Assembly: GCF_025147465.1 (NCBI RefSeq) | Contig: NZ_JALXOZ010000013.1 | Span: 1 to 64,000 of the forward strand | DNA from: Dermabacter sp. p3-SID358 | GTDB taxonomy: Bacteria > Actinomycetota > Actinomycetes > Actinomycetales > Dermabacteraceae | Direction of reading: 5' to 3' | Length of the DNA: 64,000 nt | In this document: one piece after another, positions 53,224 to 63,567 of the stretch | How positions within the stretch are numbered: position 1 is the first letter of the stretch | Layout: each line of letters begins with the position of its first letter | The notes under the pieces: model-generated | The model's input: the letters and a program-made list of their open reading frames with translations, nothing else | What the model was told of the DNA's origin: nothing | The model's database searches: none | Translations under genes and position numbers: made by a program

Positions 53224-55343
53224 AAGTTCTTTCGCGTACGCTTCTCCCGCTCAGCGCCCTGGTGGTGATTGCCGGAGGGATCGCTGGCGTTGTTGGGCTT
53301 GTAGTGACGGGGGAAGGAAGCGGTCCCCTCGCGAGTAGCTTCGGGACTCTCACGAACAACCTCATCGTCGTCGTAAAAGTAGGCGAGTATCTTGCCCTTT
53401 CCCTCGCGTTCGGTTACGCGCTCACGCTAAGTCTGTTCCAGCCCGGGAGCGGTCGCACGCGAGGGCACAGGAGTCCGCCGCTCACCGATGAGCAGGACCG
53501 CCAAAGGTGCCTTGCCACCCGTTTCACTTTCTCCTACGCGTGTCTCCTCGCCCTTGGCACCTACCTCACGTATGCGAATGCGCGAGCCTCGTTTTCACCC
53601 GCGCAGCTCGGCTATTTCGTGTGGAAAACCGATCTTGGCCGGGCCACGGTGTGGGCGCTCGTTTTTGCTTTCTTGGCGGCAGGTATCGGCCTGTTCACGA
53701 GGCATCTTCGCGGGGCGGGCTGGCTCACCGCGATGCTCGCGCTGAGCGTCGTTGCCCTCGGTTTCCTCGGCCACGCTGGTAATTCAACCGATCACCTCAA
53801 CGCTGTGAACGCCATGATCGCTCACCTCCTCGGCGTTCTCACGTGGCTAGGCCCGCTCCTTGTGTTCCTCGCCGAGGCGCATCGCACCGAGACGGCAACC
53901 CTCAAAACTTGGCTCGAACGCTATTCGCCGTGGGCACTTTTTGCGATCCTTGCCCTCGCCTACTCAGGCATCATCAACGCTGCGATTCGCCTCGAGACCC
54001 CCGCGCAACTCGTGACGACCCGCTACGGGTGGCTGGTTCTCCTCAAGGCCGTGCTGACGGTTGCGATCGCTGCCTTCGGTTACGTGCAAAGACGCCGGGT
54101 TCTCGAACCGCTCGCGCGTGCCCGGGCCGCCGCACAGCGCGGCAGTAAGGCGCAGGGAACCGTCGGAAATGAAGACGCCCAAGCGGGCTGCGCCGATCAT
54201 TGTGCCCACCTCAACCAAGCCTCTCGCGAGGCGTTCCGGCGCCTTGCCAGCCTCGAGGTGCTCATTGCCGCGGTCGTTATTGGCGCCTCGAGCGCGCTCG
54301 GGCGCTCCCAGCCGCCGGTTCCTCAATACGTTCCGCGTGAGGCCTACCGCGTGCTCTCCCTCGTGGGGTACGAGCCCCCGCATGGCGAGTACACGCTCCT
54401 GAGCCTTGTGACCGTGTGGCAAATGGACTGGATGTTCACCGCAGTCGCCGCGCTTTTCGCGGTGCTCTACCTCATGGGGCTGCATCGCTTACGTGTACGC
54501 GGCGATGAGTGGCCGCTTTCGCGCACCCTTTTTTGGCTCGCCGGTTGTCTCGCCCTCTTCTGGGTCATGAGTGGGGGCGCAGCCGCGTTCGGGCGCGTGC
54601 GCTTTGACGCCCACATGACCCAGCACATGGCACTCATGGTCATCGTTCCGCCGCTTCTCGTGCTCGGTGCGCCCGTGACGATGCTCAGCCGTGCAGCGAA
54701 ACCCCGCACCGACGGTTCTCGTGGAATGCGTGAATGGATTCTCGCGATCCTTCATACACGCTACTCTGCAGTCGTTTCGAGCCCACCGATCGCGGGCTTC
54801 CTCTTTGCGGGTTCGCTCGTACTGTTCTACTTCACGCCCTTTTTCACGTGGGCGATGTTCGAGCACGTTGGGCACCTGCTCATGACCGTGCACTTCCTGC
54901 TCGCGGGCTACCTGTTCGCGTGGGTCATCATTGGCATCGATCCGGCTCAAAAGCCGATCAGCCCCGTGCTCAAGCTCGTTACGCTCCTCGTCACCCTCAC
55001 CTTCCACGCCTTCTTCGGTATCGCGGTTGTGAGTGCGACCTGGCTCATTGGCGGGGAGTGGTACACGCTTCTCAATCTCTTTGAGCGCGCCGAACTCGAA
55101 CGCCAACAGTTCGCGGGTGGCTCAATCATGTGGGGCATTAGCGAGGTCCCCACGGCGTTCTACGCCCTCATTGCGGGGATTCAGTGGTCACGCAGCGAAG
55201 AGCGCGCCGCCCGCAACTATGACCGCAAGGCCGAGCGCGATGGCGGAGCGGAACTCGAAAGCTACAACGCGTACCTGCGCTCCCTCCAACAAGGGGAGGA
55301 AACCCAGGCAGGCGCTCAGGAGGCTACCGCTCAGCGGAGGTAG
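53220..55343 (+). CDS. CopD-CtaG fusion membrane protein
   Basis: 707 residues with many membrane helices. The N-terminal half resembles CopD (copper-resistance, copper import) and the C-terminal half (about 410-690) the caa3-type CtaG domain, with HMTQHMALMVIVPPLLVLGAP, HVGHLLMTVHFLLAGYL and FHAFFGIAV. Predicted copper delivery to cytochrome oxidase. GTG 53220 overlaps the methyltransferase stop by four bases. The last 13 bases overlap the convergent GH4 gene. Confidence 0.85.
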   Translation: MKVLSRTLLPLSALVVIAGGIAGVVGLVVTGEGSGPLASSFGTLTNNLIVVVKVGEYLALSLAFGYALTLSLFQPGSGRTRGHRSPPLTDEQDRQRCLATRFTFSYACLLALGTYLTYANARASFSPAQLGYFVWKTDLGRATVWALVFAFLAAGIGLFTRHLRGAGWLTAMLALSVVALGFLGHAGNSTDHLNAVNAMIAHLLGVLTWLGPLLVFLAEAHRTETATLKTWLERYSPWALFAILALAYSGIINAAIRLETPAQLVTTRYGWLVLLKAVLTVAIAAFGYVQRRRVLEPLARARAAAQRGSKAQGTVGNEDAQAGCADHCAHLNQASREAFRRLASLEVLIAAVVIGASSALGRSQPPVPQYVPREAYRVLSLVGYEPPHGEYTLLSLVTVWQMDWMFTAVAALFAVLYLMGLHRLRVRGDEWPLSRTLFWLAGCLALFWVMSGGAAAFGRVRFDAHMTQHMALMVIVPPLLVLGAPVTMLSRAAKPRTDGSRGMREWILAILHTRYSAVVSSPPIAGFLFAGSLVLFYFTPFFTWAMFEHVGHLLMTVHFLLAGYLFAWVIIGIDPAQKPISPVLKLVTLLVTLTFHAFFGIAVVSATWLIGGEWYTLLNLFERAELERQQFAGGSIMWGISEVPTAFYALIAGIQWSRSEERAARNYDRKAERDGGAELESYNAYLRSLQQGEETQAGAQEATAQRR

Positions 55344-56719
55344 GCGAGGTCCTCGGGGAAGCTCTCCTTGGCCTTCGCAAAGAGTTCGCGCGCGACTCCC
55401 ACCCCGTCCACGAGAGGGTGAGCGAAGAATGCCTCGACCGCGAGGGCCGCGCTTCCTTCACGCGATGCAGCGATCACGGTTCGCTCAGCGTTCTTGACTT
55501 CGGTCACGAGCGCGAGTTCGTGGCCTGAAAGAGGCGTGACGTCAAGCGGAGTGGCGCCGTTCGCGTCGATGCGGCAGGGGGCTTCGACGACGGCGTCGTC
55601 CGGGAGGGACGGGATGCGCCCCCTGTTTGGCGTGTTGACGATGAGCTCGGTCGTCGCATCGAACGCGAGAGCCTTCATGACGGCGAGAGCCACGCGGTCG
55701 TAGCCGCCCGATTCGATGTCCGCGGCTTCGCGTTCGATGCCGCCCGCGGCTTCGCGATTCGTGGCCATGTACGTTTCCTCGCGCTCCTCGCGCGTGCGGT
55801 TCCACGCCTCGAACGCCGCGTGCCCATCGAGTGTCGCGGCCTCGCGGTAGAACTCCGCCTGCTGGCTCGCGAGGAAAATGCCTCGAGTGGCCTCCGCGCG
55901 GTCATCGGCGAGCCTCGCTTCGCGCGCGTAGTAATAGTAGTGCAGGTACTCGTTCGGGAGGGCCCCGATGTGCTGGACCCATGAGGAACCGAAAAGCTTG
56001 CCCTCTTCGAAAGATTCGATGAGCTCAGCTCGCTCGAGAACGGTGGGGAGAACGTCGCGACCATCGACGAGGATGCGGTGCACCCATCCGAGGTGATTGA
56101 GGCCAAGGTAGTCGATGTGCACGGGACCGCCGGTCTCGAAAATGCGTGCGCTCATTCCACGTTCGACCTCCCCGGCTTCCTCGAGAGCGGTGAGGGCGTG
56201 GCGAGCGAGGCCCACGGGGGAGTCGCAAATGCCGATCACGCGGTCGCCGAGGATCTCGCTCGAGACTTCCGTGATGATGCCCGCGGGGTTCGTGAAATTA
56301 ATGAGGTAGGCGTTTGGGGCTTCATCGCGGATTGCCTCGGCGATTGTGCGCGCCACCGGGATTCCGCGAAGTGCATAGCTGAGCCCGCCGAAGCCGGTTG
56401 TCTCTTGGCCAAGGACCCCGCACGCATGAGCGATGCGTTCGTCCTCGGCACGCCCGTCGGTGCCTCCCACGCGGATTGCGCTGAAAACGAAATCGGCGCC
56501 TCGCACCGCGTCGCGCAGATCAGTCGCAACGCGAACGTTCGGGGCGTGGGGAACGGATTCGACCATGGCACGGACGATGCTCTCCATGGTGCGAAGGCGC
56601 TCATGGTTGGAATCCCATAGCGTGAGCGCACGCACTCGCTGTTCGGAGCTGTCCTTGAGGAGCGTGCGCACCATGAGGGGGACGCGGAAGCCCCCACCAC
56701 CGAGCAGCGTAAGTTTCAT
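55331..56719 (-). CDS. Family 4 glycoside hydrolase, 6-phospho-beta-glucosidase-like
   Basis: 462 residues. NAD-dependent GH4 hydrolases need Mn2+ bound by the Cys and His in GICDSPVG and LGLNHLGW. The NAD fold is LLGGGGFRVP; INFTNPAGI and HYYYYAREARL support the phospho-beta-glucosidase group. Substrate sugar not provable and no PTS gene is seen. Divergent from the PfkB gene with an 89-base gap. Confidence 0.85.
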   Translation of the reverse strand: MKLTLLGGGGFRVPLMVRTLLKDSSEQRVRALTLWDSNHERLRTMESIVRAMVESVPHAPNVRVATDLRDAVRGADFVFSAIRVGGTDGRAEDERIAHACGVLGQETTGFGGLSYALRGIPVARTIAEAIRDEAPNAYLINFTNPAGIITEVSSEILGDRVIGICDSPVGLARHALTALEEAGEVERGMSARIFETGGPVHIDYLGLNHLGWVHRILVDGRDVLPTVLERAELIESFEEGKLFGSSWVQHIGALPNEYLHYYYYAREARLADDRAEATRGIFLASQQAEFYREAATLDGHAAFEAWNRTREEREETYMATNREAAGGIEREAADIESGGYDRVALAVMKALAFDATTELIVNTPNRGRIPSLPDDAVVEAPCRIDANGATPLDVTPLSGHELALVTEVKNAERTVIAASREGSAALAVEAFFAHPLVDGVGVARELFAKAKESFPEDLAYLR

Positions 56720-56808
56720 GAGAGGGCCTCCTCGAAAAGTTGGTTGAGCGCGCGAACGGATGTTCCGTGCTTTTGACGGGCGCCACCGCGCGCCCTAGCC
56801 TTTTTTAC

Positions 56809-57816
56809 GTGACGAACCTGAACCAAGGCATAACCTGCAAAGATGCGGAATCTTCAAGCAATCTACTTCACGATCTCGCATGTGTGGGGCCCGTGTTTCT
56901 CGATGTGCTTTTCACCCCGTTCCAGCACCTTCCTGATCTCGGCGAGGAGTGCCACACGGATTCGGTTGCGCTCGCGGTTGGAGGGGCGGCCAACGTGGCA
57001 CGTGCGGCCGCAGCACTTGGTATGGCGGTGACGCTCGCGACCGAGCTTGGCGAGGGGGATATCTCGAGGCTCGTTCGGCCCATGCTCGAAGCAGATGGGG
57101 TGGGACTCGGGGCAAGCGTGACGCGCGCGGGGTGGGATGTCCCGTGCACGGCGGCGATCCCACACGAGGGCGACCGCATGTTCTACACGGGGGGTCTCCC
57201 AAGCACCCCGCTTGCCACGACCGAGCAAGTGCTCGCCGAGCAGGCTCGCCACCTCACCGTTTCCCTCGAGCGCGAGGATATGCCGCTGCTTGCGGGGGAG
57301 CGGGCGCGCGACACGCGGATCTGGGCCGACGTTGGCCACGACGACTCGGGCGCATGGGATCCAATGATCCTTCGCCACCTCGAGCACTGCTACGCCTTCT
57401 GCCCCAACGACGAGGAGGCCACGCGTTACACGCGCACGGATTCGGCGCTCGATGCAGCCCGAGTACTTGCCGAGAAGGTCGAGCTCGTTGTCGTGTCGCG
57501 CGGGCGCGAGGGACTCGTCGCGATCGACTCGGGTCGGGGCGAGGTTCTCGAGAGGCGCGGTTTCATCGTCGAACACGCGAACGCCACGGGAGCGGGGGAT
57601 ACTCTCGTGGCGGCGCTCGTGACCGCTTTTGCTGCGGGACGCGGGCTCGGCGATGCGCTCGATTTTGCGCAACTCGTGGCGGCGGCGCGCGTGGCGGGTG
57701 CGGCCGCGCATGGCATGCCGCCCGGGCGCGAGGCGCTCAGCGCATTCGCGAGTCGATATGGAAAGCGAGAAACGGAGCTGGTCGAGGAAACCCTCGACGC
57801 GCTCGCATCAGGCTAG
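56809..57816 (+). CDS. PfkB-family carbohydrate kinase
   Basis: 335 residues from GTG 56809; the core begins ACVGPVFLDVLF and carries VGGAANVARAAAALGM, and the catalytic anion hole ATGAGDTLVAALVTAF near 279-293. Sugar or nucleoside kinase; substrate unknown. Next to GH4, so a joint role in sugar use is plausible. A TAGCCT box seven bases before GTG hints at a leaderless start; the open frame extends to 56740. Confidence 0.8.
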   Translation: MTNLNQGITCKDAESSSNLLHDLACVGPVFLDVLFTPFQHLPDLGEECHTDSVALAVGGAANVARAAAALGMAVTLATELGEGDISRLVRPMLEADGVGLGASVTRAGWDVPCTAAIPHEGDRMFYTGGLPSTPLATTEQVLAEQARHLTVSLEREDMPLLAGERARDTRIWADVGHDDSGAWDPMILRHLEHCYAFCPNDEEATRYTRTDSALDAARVLAEKVELVVVSRGREGLVAIDSGRGEVLERRGFIVEHANATGAGDTLVAALVTAFAAGRGLGDALDFAQLVAAARVAGAAAHGMPPGREALSAFASRYGKRETELVEETLDALASG

Positions 57817-57829
57817 GTGTGGCTCTCGC

Positions 57830-58465
57830 TTAGAGCCAGTCTCCCTTTGCTCGCTCACGCTCCGCGCCGATCGTCGTGTCTGGGCCGTGTCCAGTGTGCA
57901 CGATTGTCGCGGCGTCGAGCGTAAAAAGCCTCTCGCGGATGCTGTCCTCGATTTGTCCGCGGTCGCTATAGGAGCGGCCGGTGGCACCTGGCCCGCCCTC
58001 GAAGAGCGTGTCGCCCGAGAAAAGCTGATCGGGCTGGCCCTCCTCGGTGCTGCGTAGGAGGTAGCACACCGAGCCGGGGGAGTGGCCCGGCGTGTGGATC
58101 ACCTCGAGTTCGCGATCCGCGATGCTGAAAGCGTCGCCATCCGCGAGATCCGCGTCCCACTCGAGATCGCCGTGTGTGAGTGCCCAGAGCTTCTTATCGT
58201 CGGGATGCAAGAGCATGGGGGCCTCAAAGCGTTCGGCGAGTTCGGGTGCGAAGCGTGAGTGGTCGTCGTGTGCGTGAGTGAGGAGAATGGCGAGGAGCGT
58301 GCGGTCTCCCACGAGCTTTTCGATGGTGTCGATGCTGTGAGGGGCGTCGATGATGACGCAGTCGTCGTTGTTGCCGATCACCCACACGTTGTTCTCGACG
58401 TCGAAAGTCTCGCCGTCGAGAGTAAACGTTCCTTCAGTGACAGCGTGGTCGATGCGGAGGTTCAT
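57830..58465 (-). CDS. Metallo-beta-lactamase fold hydrolase
   Basis: 211 residues with the glyoxalase II-type site H64-x-H66-x-D68-H69 (THAHDDH), later histidine in TPGHSPGS, D in SGDTLF and HTGHG. ATG 58465 follows AAAGG; the frame extends further upstream without signal. 40 bases behind the mycothiol dehydrogenase, as in other actinobacteria, so a role in hydrolysing S-formyl- or other mycothiol thioesters is likely (inference). Confidence 0.8.
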   Translation of the reverse strand: MNLRIDHAVTEGTFTLDGETFDVENNVWVIGNNDDCVIIDAPHSIDTIEKLVGDRTLLAILLTHAHDDHSRFAPELAERFEAPMLLHPDDKKLWALTHGDLEWDADLADGDAFSIADRELEVIHTPGHSPGSVCYLLRSTEEGQPDQLFSGDTLFEGGPGATGRSYSDRGQIEDSIRERLFTLDAATIVHTGHGPDTTIGAERERAKGDWL

Positions 58466-58505
58466 GGTGCGAAGTCCTTTTCTTATATTTAGCGTGCCGG
58501 TGGGA

Positions 58506-59609
58506 TCAGGCCTGAGGGAGTTCGACGACACTGCGAAGAATGTCGCCGCCCTTCATGCGCTCGAACGCTTCTTCGACGTCACCGAGAGCGATGCGCTCGG
58601 ACACGAACTCGTCGAGTGGGAGTCGCCCCTGTGCGAAGAGGTCTGCGAGGTAGGGGAAGTCGCGCTCGGGCAGGCAGTCGCCGTACCACGAGCTCTTGAG
58701 GGCGCCACCGCGACTGAAGATGTCGATAAGCGGGAGCGTGACCTCGGCGGTCGGGTTCGGCACGCCCACGAGAACAACGCGGCCGGCAAGATCGCGGCCG
58801 TAGAACGCGGCGGTGTAGGTCGCGGGAATGCCGACGGCATCGACGACGACGTCTGCACCGAAACCACCGGTGAACTCCCGGATCTTTTCGGCGACCTCGT
58901 TGGGTTCGAGGCCCTCGGTGGTGATGGTATGCGTTGCCCCGAGAGCGCGGGCCTTCTCAAATTTTTTATCGTTGAGGTCGAGGGCGATGATCGTGGTCGC
59001 GCCGCCGAGCTTGGCACCGGCTACTGCTGCGAGGCCGACACCACCCGCGCCGATCACCGCGACGGATTCCCCGCGCTGAACCCCGCCCGTGTTGAGCGCA
59101 GCCCCAATCCCGGCCATAACGCCGCAGCCGAGAAGGCCGATAGCTGCCGCATCAGCGTTCGGGTCCACCTTCGTGCACTGAAGCTCATGGACGAGAGTCT
59201 TTTCGGCGAAGGCACCGATGCCGAGAGCGGCAGTGAGCTCGGTGCCGTCGACGAGGGTCATGGGCTTCGAGGCGTTAAACGTGTCGAAGCAGTACTTCGG
59301 TTCCCCCTTTTTACACGCGCGACACTGCCCACAGACGGCGCGCCAGTTGAGGATCACAGTATCGCCGACTTCGACGTGAGTGACGCTCTCGCCGATTTCG
59401 CTTACGACCGCGGTTGCTTCGTGGCCGAGGAGGAACGGATAGTCGTCGTTGATGTCTCCGTTACGGTACGCGAGGTCGGTATGGCACACACCGCACGTCT
59501 TGATGTCAACGATGACGTCGCGCGGGCCCGGATCGGGGAGCGTGATGTCGACGAGCTTTGCGGGATCGTTTGCGGTGAAGGATACGAGGCCTTGGACTGT
59601 CGTGGTCAT
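58506..59609 (-). CDS. S-(hydroxymethyl)mycothiol dehydrogenase
   Basis: NAD-dependent, zinc-containing alcohol dehydrogenase of formaldehyde detoxification via mycothiol. Catalytic zinc ligands C39 and H63, structural zinc C93, C96, C99, C107, Rossmann motif [12 protein letters not shown]. 367 residues; start ATG 59609 follows AAAGG. Close relatives are mycothiol-dependent rather than glutathione-dependent; mycothiol fits this organism group. Confidence 0.88.
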   Translation of the reverse strand: MTTTVQGLVSFTANDPAKLVDITLPDPGPRDVIVDIKTCGVCHTDLAYRNGDINDDYPFLLGHEATAVVSEIGESVTHVEVGDTVILNWRAVCGQCRACKKGEPKYCFDTFNASKPMTLVDGTELTAALGIGAFAEKTLVHELQCTKVDPNADAAAIGLLGCGVMAGIGAALNTGGVQRGESVAVIGAGGVGLAAVAGAKLGGATTIIALDLNDKKFEKARALGATHTITTEGLEPNEVAEKIREFTGGFGADVVVDAVGIPATYTAAFYGRDLAGRVVLVGVPNPTAEVTLPLIDIFSRGGALKSSWYGDCLPERDFPYLADLFAQGRLPLDEFVSERIALGDVEEAFERMKGGDILRSVVELPQA

Positions 59610-59844
59610 GTCAGGAGCCTTTCTGTTGAGTCGCTGGACCCGTGTGAGCGCAGCGGCGCCGGGGCCCTGCGGTCCTTACGCATGGGCGTGGAGCACCGGG
59701 CGCGTACGACCCCAACCGTATCCTGCACGTATCATTGCTAGTGCAAAGAGCATGCACCCACGCGAGGGCCCCTCGATGGCAGAAATGATCATGTGGTCGA
59801 GCGCGAGCGCGCGTGACGTGTCAACGTGAGGATGTGGTGAATTC
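59610..59844. promoter_or_regulatory. Divergent promoter region, mycothiol dehydrogenase / pheS
   Basis: TATCAT at 59730-59735 is a -10 candidate for pheS. No T-box, leader peptide or terminator is convincing in this 235-base gap. Confidence 0.3.
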
Positions 59845-60942
59845 GTGTCAGATGTGACGAACAGTGTGGATATGAGCGAGGAGGCGATCGCGCGCGCGGT
59901 CGATTCCGCGCTCGCCGCGATTGCGGAGGCCACGACGTCGGCGGAAATCAAGCAGGTGCGCATTGCCCATGTCGGCGACGACTCGCCGCTTTCGCGCGCG
60001 AATCGCGGCATCAAGGACCTTCCGAAGGAGCAAAAAGCCGCTGCCGGCAAACTCATTGGAGGGTCGAAGGGGCGCGTACAGCAAGCGCTTGCTGCACGCT
60101 CGAAGGAAATCGCGGAGAAGGAAGAAGCCGAAGCTCTCGCGAAGGATCGCGTCGATGTCACGACTGCCGTTGATCGACTTCCACGCGGGGCACGCCATCC
60201 CCTCGGCATCCTCCAGGACCGCATTGCCGACGTGTTCGTGGGCCTCGGCTGGGAGATCGCCGAAGGGCCTGAAATTGAGGCCGAGTGGTTCAACTTCGAC
60301 GCGCTCAATTTCGATGAGGACCACCCCGCGCGCCAGATGCAGGACACGTTCTACGTCGCCCCCGAGGGCAGCGGCCAGGTGCTGCGTACACACACGTCCC
60401 CCGTTCAGGCGCGTACCTTGCTTGAGCGCGGCGTCCCGCTTTACATCGCGTGCCCCGGCAAGGTGTTCCGCACCGATGAGCTTGATGCGACGCACGCACC
60501 CGTATTCAACCAGGTTGAGGGCCTTGCCATTGATCGCGATCTCACGATGGCGGACCTCGTAGGCACACTCGACAAGGTCGCCGAAGCACTCTTCGGTGGC
60601 AAGCCGATCACGCGTCTTCGCCCCTCGTACTTCCCGTTCACCGAGCCGAGCGCTGAAATGGACTTCCGCTGCTTCAAGTGCGAGGCCAAGAATGGGCTCG
60701 ACGCCGATGCTGATCCCACGTGCCGTGTGTGTAGCGGAACCGGCTGGATCGAAATGGGCGGTTGCGGCATGGTCAACCCCGCCGTTCTGCGTGCGTGCGG
60801 CGTTGATCCGAATGAGTACCGCGGCTTCGCGTTTGGGCTCGGTATCGAGCGCATCCTCATGCTTCGCAACTCGGTAACCGATATGCACGACATCGTGGAG
60901 GGCGACGTGCGCTTCTCCCAGCACTACGGAACGGAGATCTGA
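59845..60942 (+). CDS. pheS: Phenylalanyl-tRNA synthetase alpha subunit
   Basis: 365 residues: an N-terminal coiled coil (about 5-95) binding tRNA, then the class II core with motif 1 (GLGWEIAEGPEIE), motif 2 near FRTDELDATHAPVFNQVEG and motif 3 (FAFGLGIERILML). GTG start with a GAGGATG ribosome site. The beta subunit follows after three bases. Confidence 0.97.
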   Translation: MSDVTNSVDMSEEAIARAVDSALAAIAEATTSAEIKQVRIAHVGDDSPLSRANRGIKDLPKEQKAAAGKLIGGSKGRVQQALAARSKEIAEKEEAEALAKDRVDVTTAVDRLPRGARHPLGILQDRIADVFVGLGWEIAEGPEIEAEWFNFDALNFDEDHPARQMQDTFYVAPEGSGQVLRTHTSPVQARTLLERGVPLYIACPGKVFRTDELDATHAPVFNQVEGLAIDRDLTMADLVGTLDKVAEALFGGKPITRLRPSYFPFTEPSAEMDFRCFKCEAKNGLDADADPTCRVCSGTGWIEMGGCGMVNPAVLRACGVDPNEYRGFAFGLGIERILMLRNSVTDMHDIVEGDVRFSQHYGTEI

Positions 60943-60945
60943 GCA

Positions 60946-63540
60946 ATGCCACGCATTCCCCTTTCATGGATCGGCGAGCACGTCGAGCTTGTCGAGGGCG
61001 CAAACGCCGAGGCCGTCGCGGCCTCGCTCGTCTCCGTCGGACTCGAGGAAGAAGCGATCTTCGGCGCTCAAGTCACGGGCCCGCTGGTCGTGGGCCGCGT
61101 GCTGAACCTCGTCAAGGAGACTCATAAGAACGGCAAGACCGTCAACTGGTGCCGCGTCGATGTGGGCCCCGAACACAATGAGGAAAAGGACAATCCGAAG
61201 GACCCGCAGCCGGGCGAGGAAGTCCCGAGTCGCGGCATCATTTGTGGCGCGCATAACTTTGTCGAGGGTGATCTGGTTGTCGTCTCGCTTCCAGGCACAG
61301 TTCTTCCGGGAAACTTCGCGATCGCGGCACGCAAGACCTACGGGCACCTTTCCGACGGCATGATCTGCTCAACCGAGGAACTGGGTCTCGGCGAAGATAC
61401 CGAGGACGGCATCATCGTTCTCGGTAAGGGCATCGCCGAGGGGATCGAGGCGAAGCCCGGTGACGATGCGATCGCACTGTTCGGTCTCGACGAGGAGGTC
61501 GTGGAGATCAACGTGACTCCCGACCGCGGCTACTGCTTCTCCATGCGAGGCGTTGCGCGCGAGTACTCGCACGCAACCGGTCAGGCATATACGGATCCGG
61601 CGTTCTCGATCGAGGTGCCCGAGGCAACGGGCGAGGGCTTCGAGGTTGTCCTCGAAGACGACGCGCCGATCCGCGGCAACGTGGGTGCCACGTCCTACGT
61701 TGCGCAACGCGTGAGGGGGGTCGATACCTCGGTCCCGAGCCCTCGCTGGATGCAACAGCGACTCACGCTCGCGGGCATGCGCCCGATCTCGCTCATCGTC
61801 GATGTCGGCAACTACGTCATGCTCGACCTTGGTCAGCCGCTGCACATGTTCGATGCCGCGAAGCTCACCGAGCCAATTGTCGTGCGTCGCGCGAAGGAAG
61901 GCGAGAAGCTCACGACCCTCGATGACAAGACTCGAAACCTTCACGTCGAAGACCTCGTGGTCGCGGATTCGACAGGCGGCCACGGCGCACGCGCGGTCGC
62001 GCTCGCGGGCGTCATGGGCGGAAGCGAAACCGAAGTCGACGAGACCACGGCAGATGTTGTGATTGAAGCAGCACACTTCGACCCAACGACCCAGGCTCGC
62101 ACCGCGCGCCGCCACAAACTTGTGTCAGAGGCGGGCAAGCGCGGCGAACGCGGAGTCGACCCCGAACTCGTGGAGGTTGCCGCGTATCGGGCCGCACAAC
62201 TCCTCGTCGAATACGGCGGAGGGACGCTCGATTCCGCGCGCACTCATGCGCGCGCGGGCGGAAGCTCACCGGTGGAGATCACTCTTCCGCTCAATTACGC
62301 CGAGCGCGTCGTCGGGATTGCCTACACGCGAGATCAGGTCGTGGGGTCGCTCGAGAAGATCGGCTGTACCGTGTCGCCCTCGGGCAGCGGCGAAAACGGC
62401 GCCGAAACGCTCGCGGTCAATCCTCCGACCTGGCGCCCTGATCTGCGCATTCCCGAGGATCTCGTTGAGGAAATCGCCCGACTCGAAGGCTATGACTCGA
62501 TCCCGTCAAGGCTGCCGTCGGCACCTGGCGGGCGGGGCCTTACCCGCGCCCAGCGTGTGAGGCGCGCCGTTGCGAACGCTCTCGCCGAGGCGGGCGCAAC
62601 GGAGGTTGTGAGCTTTCCCTTCACGAATGAGAAGACCTTCGAAAAGCTCCGCTTCCCGGAGGACTCTCCGCTGCGTGAGGCAGTGCGTTTGCTCAACCCG
62701 CTCGCGGACGATGAGCCGCTTATGCGCACGGCGATTCTTGAAACACTTCTGCCCGTTGCGCAGCGAAATCGCGCCCGTGGCGAGGATTCGGTCGCGGTGT
62801 TCGAGACGGGCCTTGTGTTCGAAAAGCGCGGCGAGCGAGTTCCGGTTCCGAGCGCTGCTTCACGCCCGAGCGATGCCGAGCTTGAGGAGATTGCTACCTC
62901 TCTCGCGAAGCAGGATCGTCACGTCGCTCTCGTGGCGGGCGGACCGATCACCCCGGCCGGCCCCCTCACCGAGGCGCGCGCGTGGGATTGGGCCGACGCG
63001 ATCTCCTTCGCGCGTCGCATTGCCGCGGCGGCGGGTGTCGAGCTCGTGCTCGAGCAGGGTGAGTCGAGTGCGTTCCACCCGGGGCGCACGGCGATCCTTT
63101 CGACCACCGAGGGGGAGCGCGTAGGCGTTGCCGGCGAGCTGCACCCCGCGGTGATCAAGGCGTTCAGCCTCCCGAAGCACGCGGCAGCCCTCGAGCTCGA
63201 TCTCGAAGCGGTCATTGAGTCCGCGCCTTCCGTTGTGCCGTCCGAGCCGATCTCGACCTTCCCGATCGCGAAGGAAGACTTCGCGTTTGTCGTTGACGGG
63301 GACACGCCTGCCGAGGCCGTGCGCGCGGCGCTCATCGTGGGCATTGGCGATGTTGCGGAGGCCGTGCGTCTCTTCGACGAATACCGCGGCGATCAGGTCG
63401 CGGAAGGCAAGAAGTCACTCGCGTTTGCCGTGCGGCTTCGACCCCACGAGAAGACACTCAAGGGTGCCGAGATCGATGAGCTTCGTGCGCGCGCGATCAA
63501 GGCCGTTGAATCGGCGGTTGGCGGTGAGCTGCGCGCATAA
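60946..63540 (+). CDS. pheT: Phenylalanyl-tRNA synthetase beta subunit
   Basis: 864 residues: tRNA-binding OB domain (about 42-165), B3/B4 editing domain (about 220-380), B5 domain, class II-like core and a C-terminal FDX-ACB domain (SEPISTFPIAKEDFAFVVD onward). Normal length; pairs with pheS. Confidence 0.97.
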   Translation: MPRIPLSWIGEHVELVEGANAEAVAASLVSVGLEEEAIFGAQVTGPLVVGRVLNLVKETHKNGKTVNWCRVDVGPEHNEEKDNPKDPQPGEEVPSRGIICGAHNFVEGDLVVVSLPGTVLPGNFAIAARKTYGHLSDGMICSTEELGLGEDTEDGIIVLGKGIAEGIEAKPGDDAIALFGLDEEVVEINVTPDRGYCFSMRGVAREYSHATGQAYTDPAFSIEVPEATGEGFEVVLEDDAPIRGNVGATSYVAQRVRGVDTSVPSPRWMQQRLTLAGMRPISLIVDVGNYVMLDLGQPLHMFDAAKLTEPIVVRRAKEGEKLTTLDDKTRNLHVEDLVVADSTGGHGARAVALAGVMGGSETEVDETTADVVIEAAHFDPTTQARTARRHKLVSEAGKRGERGVDPELVEVAAYRAAQLLVEYGGGTLDSARTHARAGGSSPVEITLPLNYAERVVGIAYTRDQVVGSLEKIGCTVSPSGSGENGAETLAVNPPTWRPDLRIPEDLVEEIARLEGYDSIPSRLPSAPGGRGLTRAQRVRRAVANALAEAGATEVVSFPFTNEKTFEKLRFPEDSPLREAVRLLNPLADDEPLMRTAILETLLPVAQRNRARGEDSVAVFETGLVFEKRGERVPVPSAASRPSDAELEEIATSLAKQDRHVALVAGGPITPAGPLTEARAWDWADAISFARRIAAAAGVELVLEQGESSAFHPGRTAILSTTEGERVGVAGELHPAVIKAFSLPKHAAALELDLEAVIESAPSVVPSEPISTFPIAKEDFAFVVDGDTPAEAVRAALIVGIGDVAEAVRLFDEYRGDQVAEGKKSLAFAVRLRPHEKTLKGAEIDELRARAIKAVESAVGGELRA

Positions 63541-63567
63541 TCCGCTTTTTAGTCGCTCAGCGCCTTA

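Noticed and set aside
59610-59844. T-box or phenylalanine attenuator before pheS
   Set aside because: No specifier-like stem, no run of Phe codons and no terminator found.
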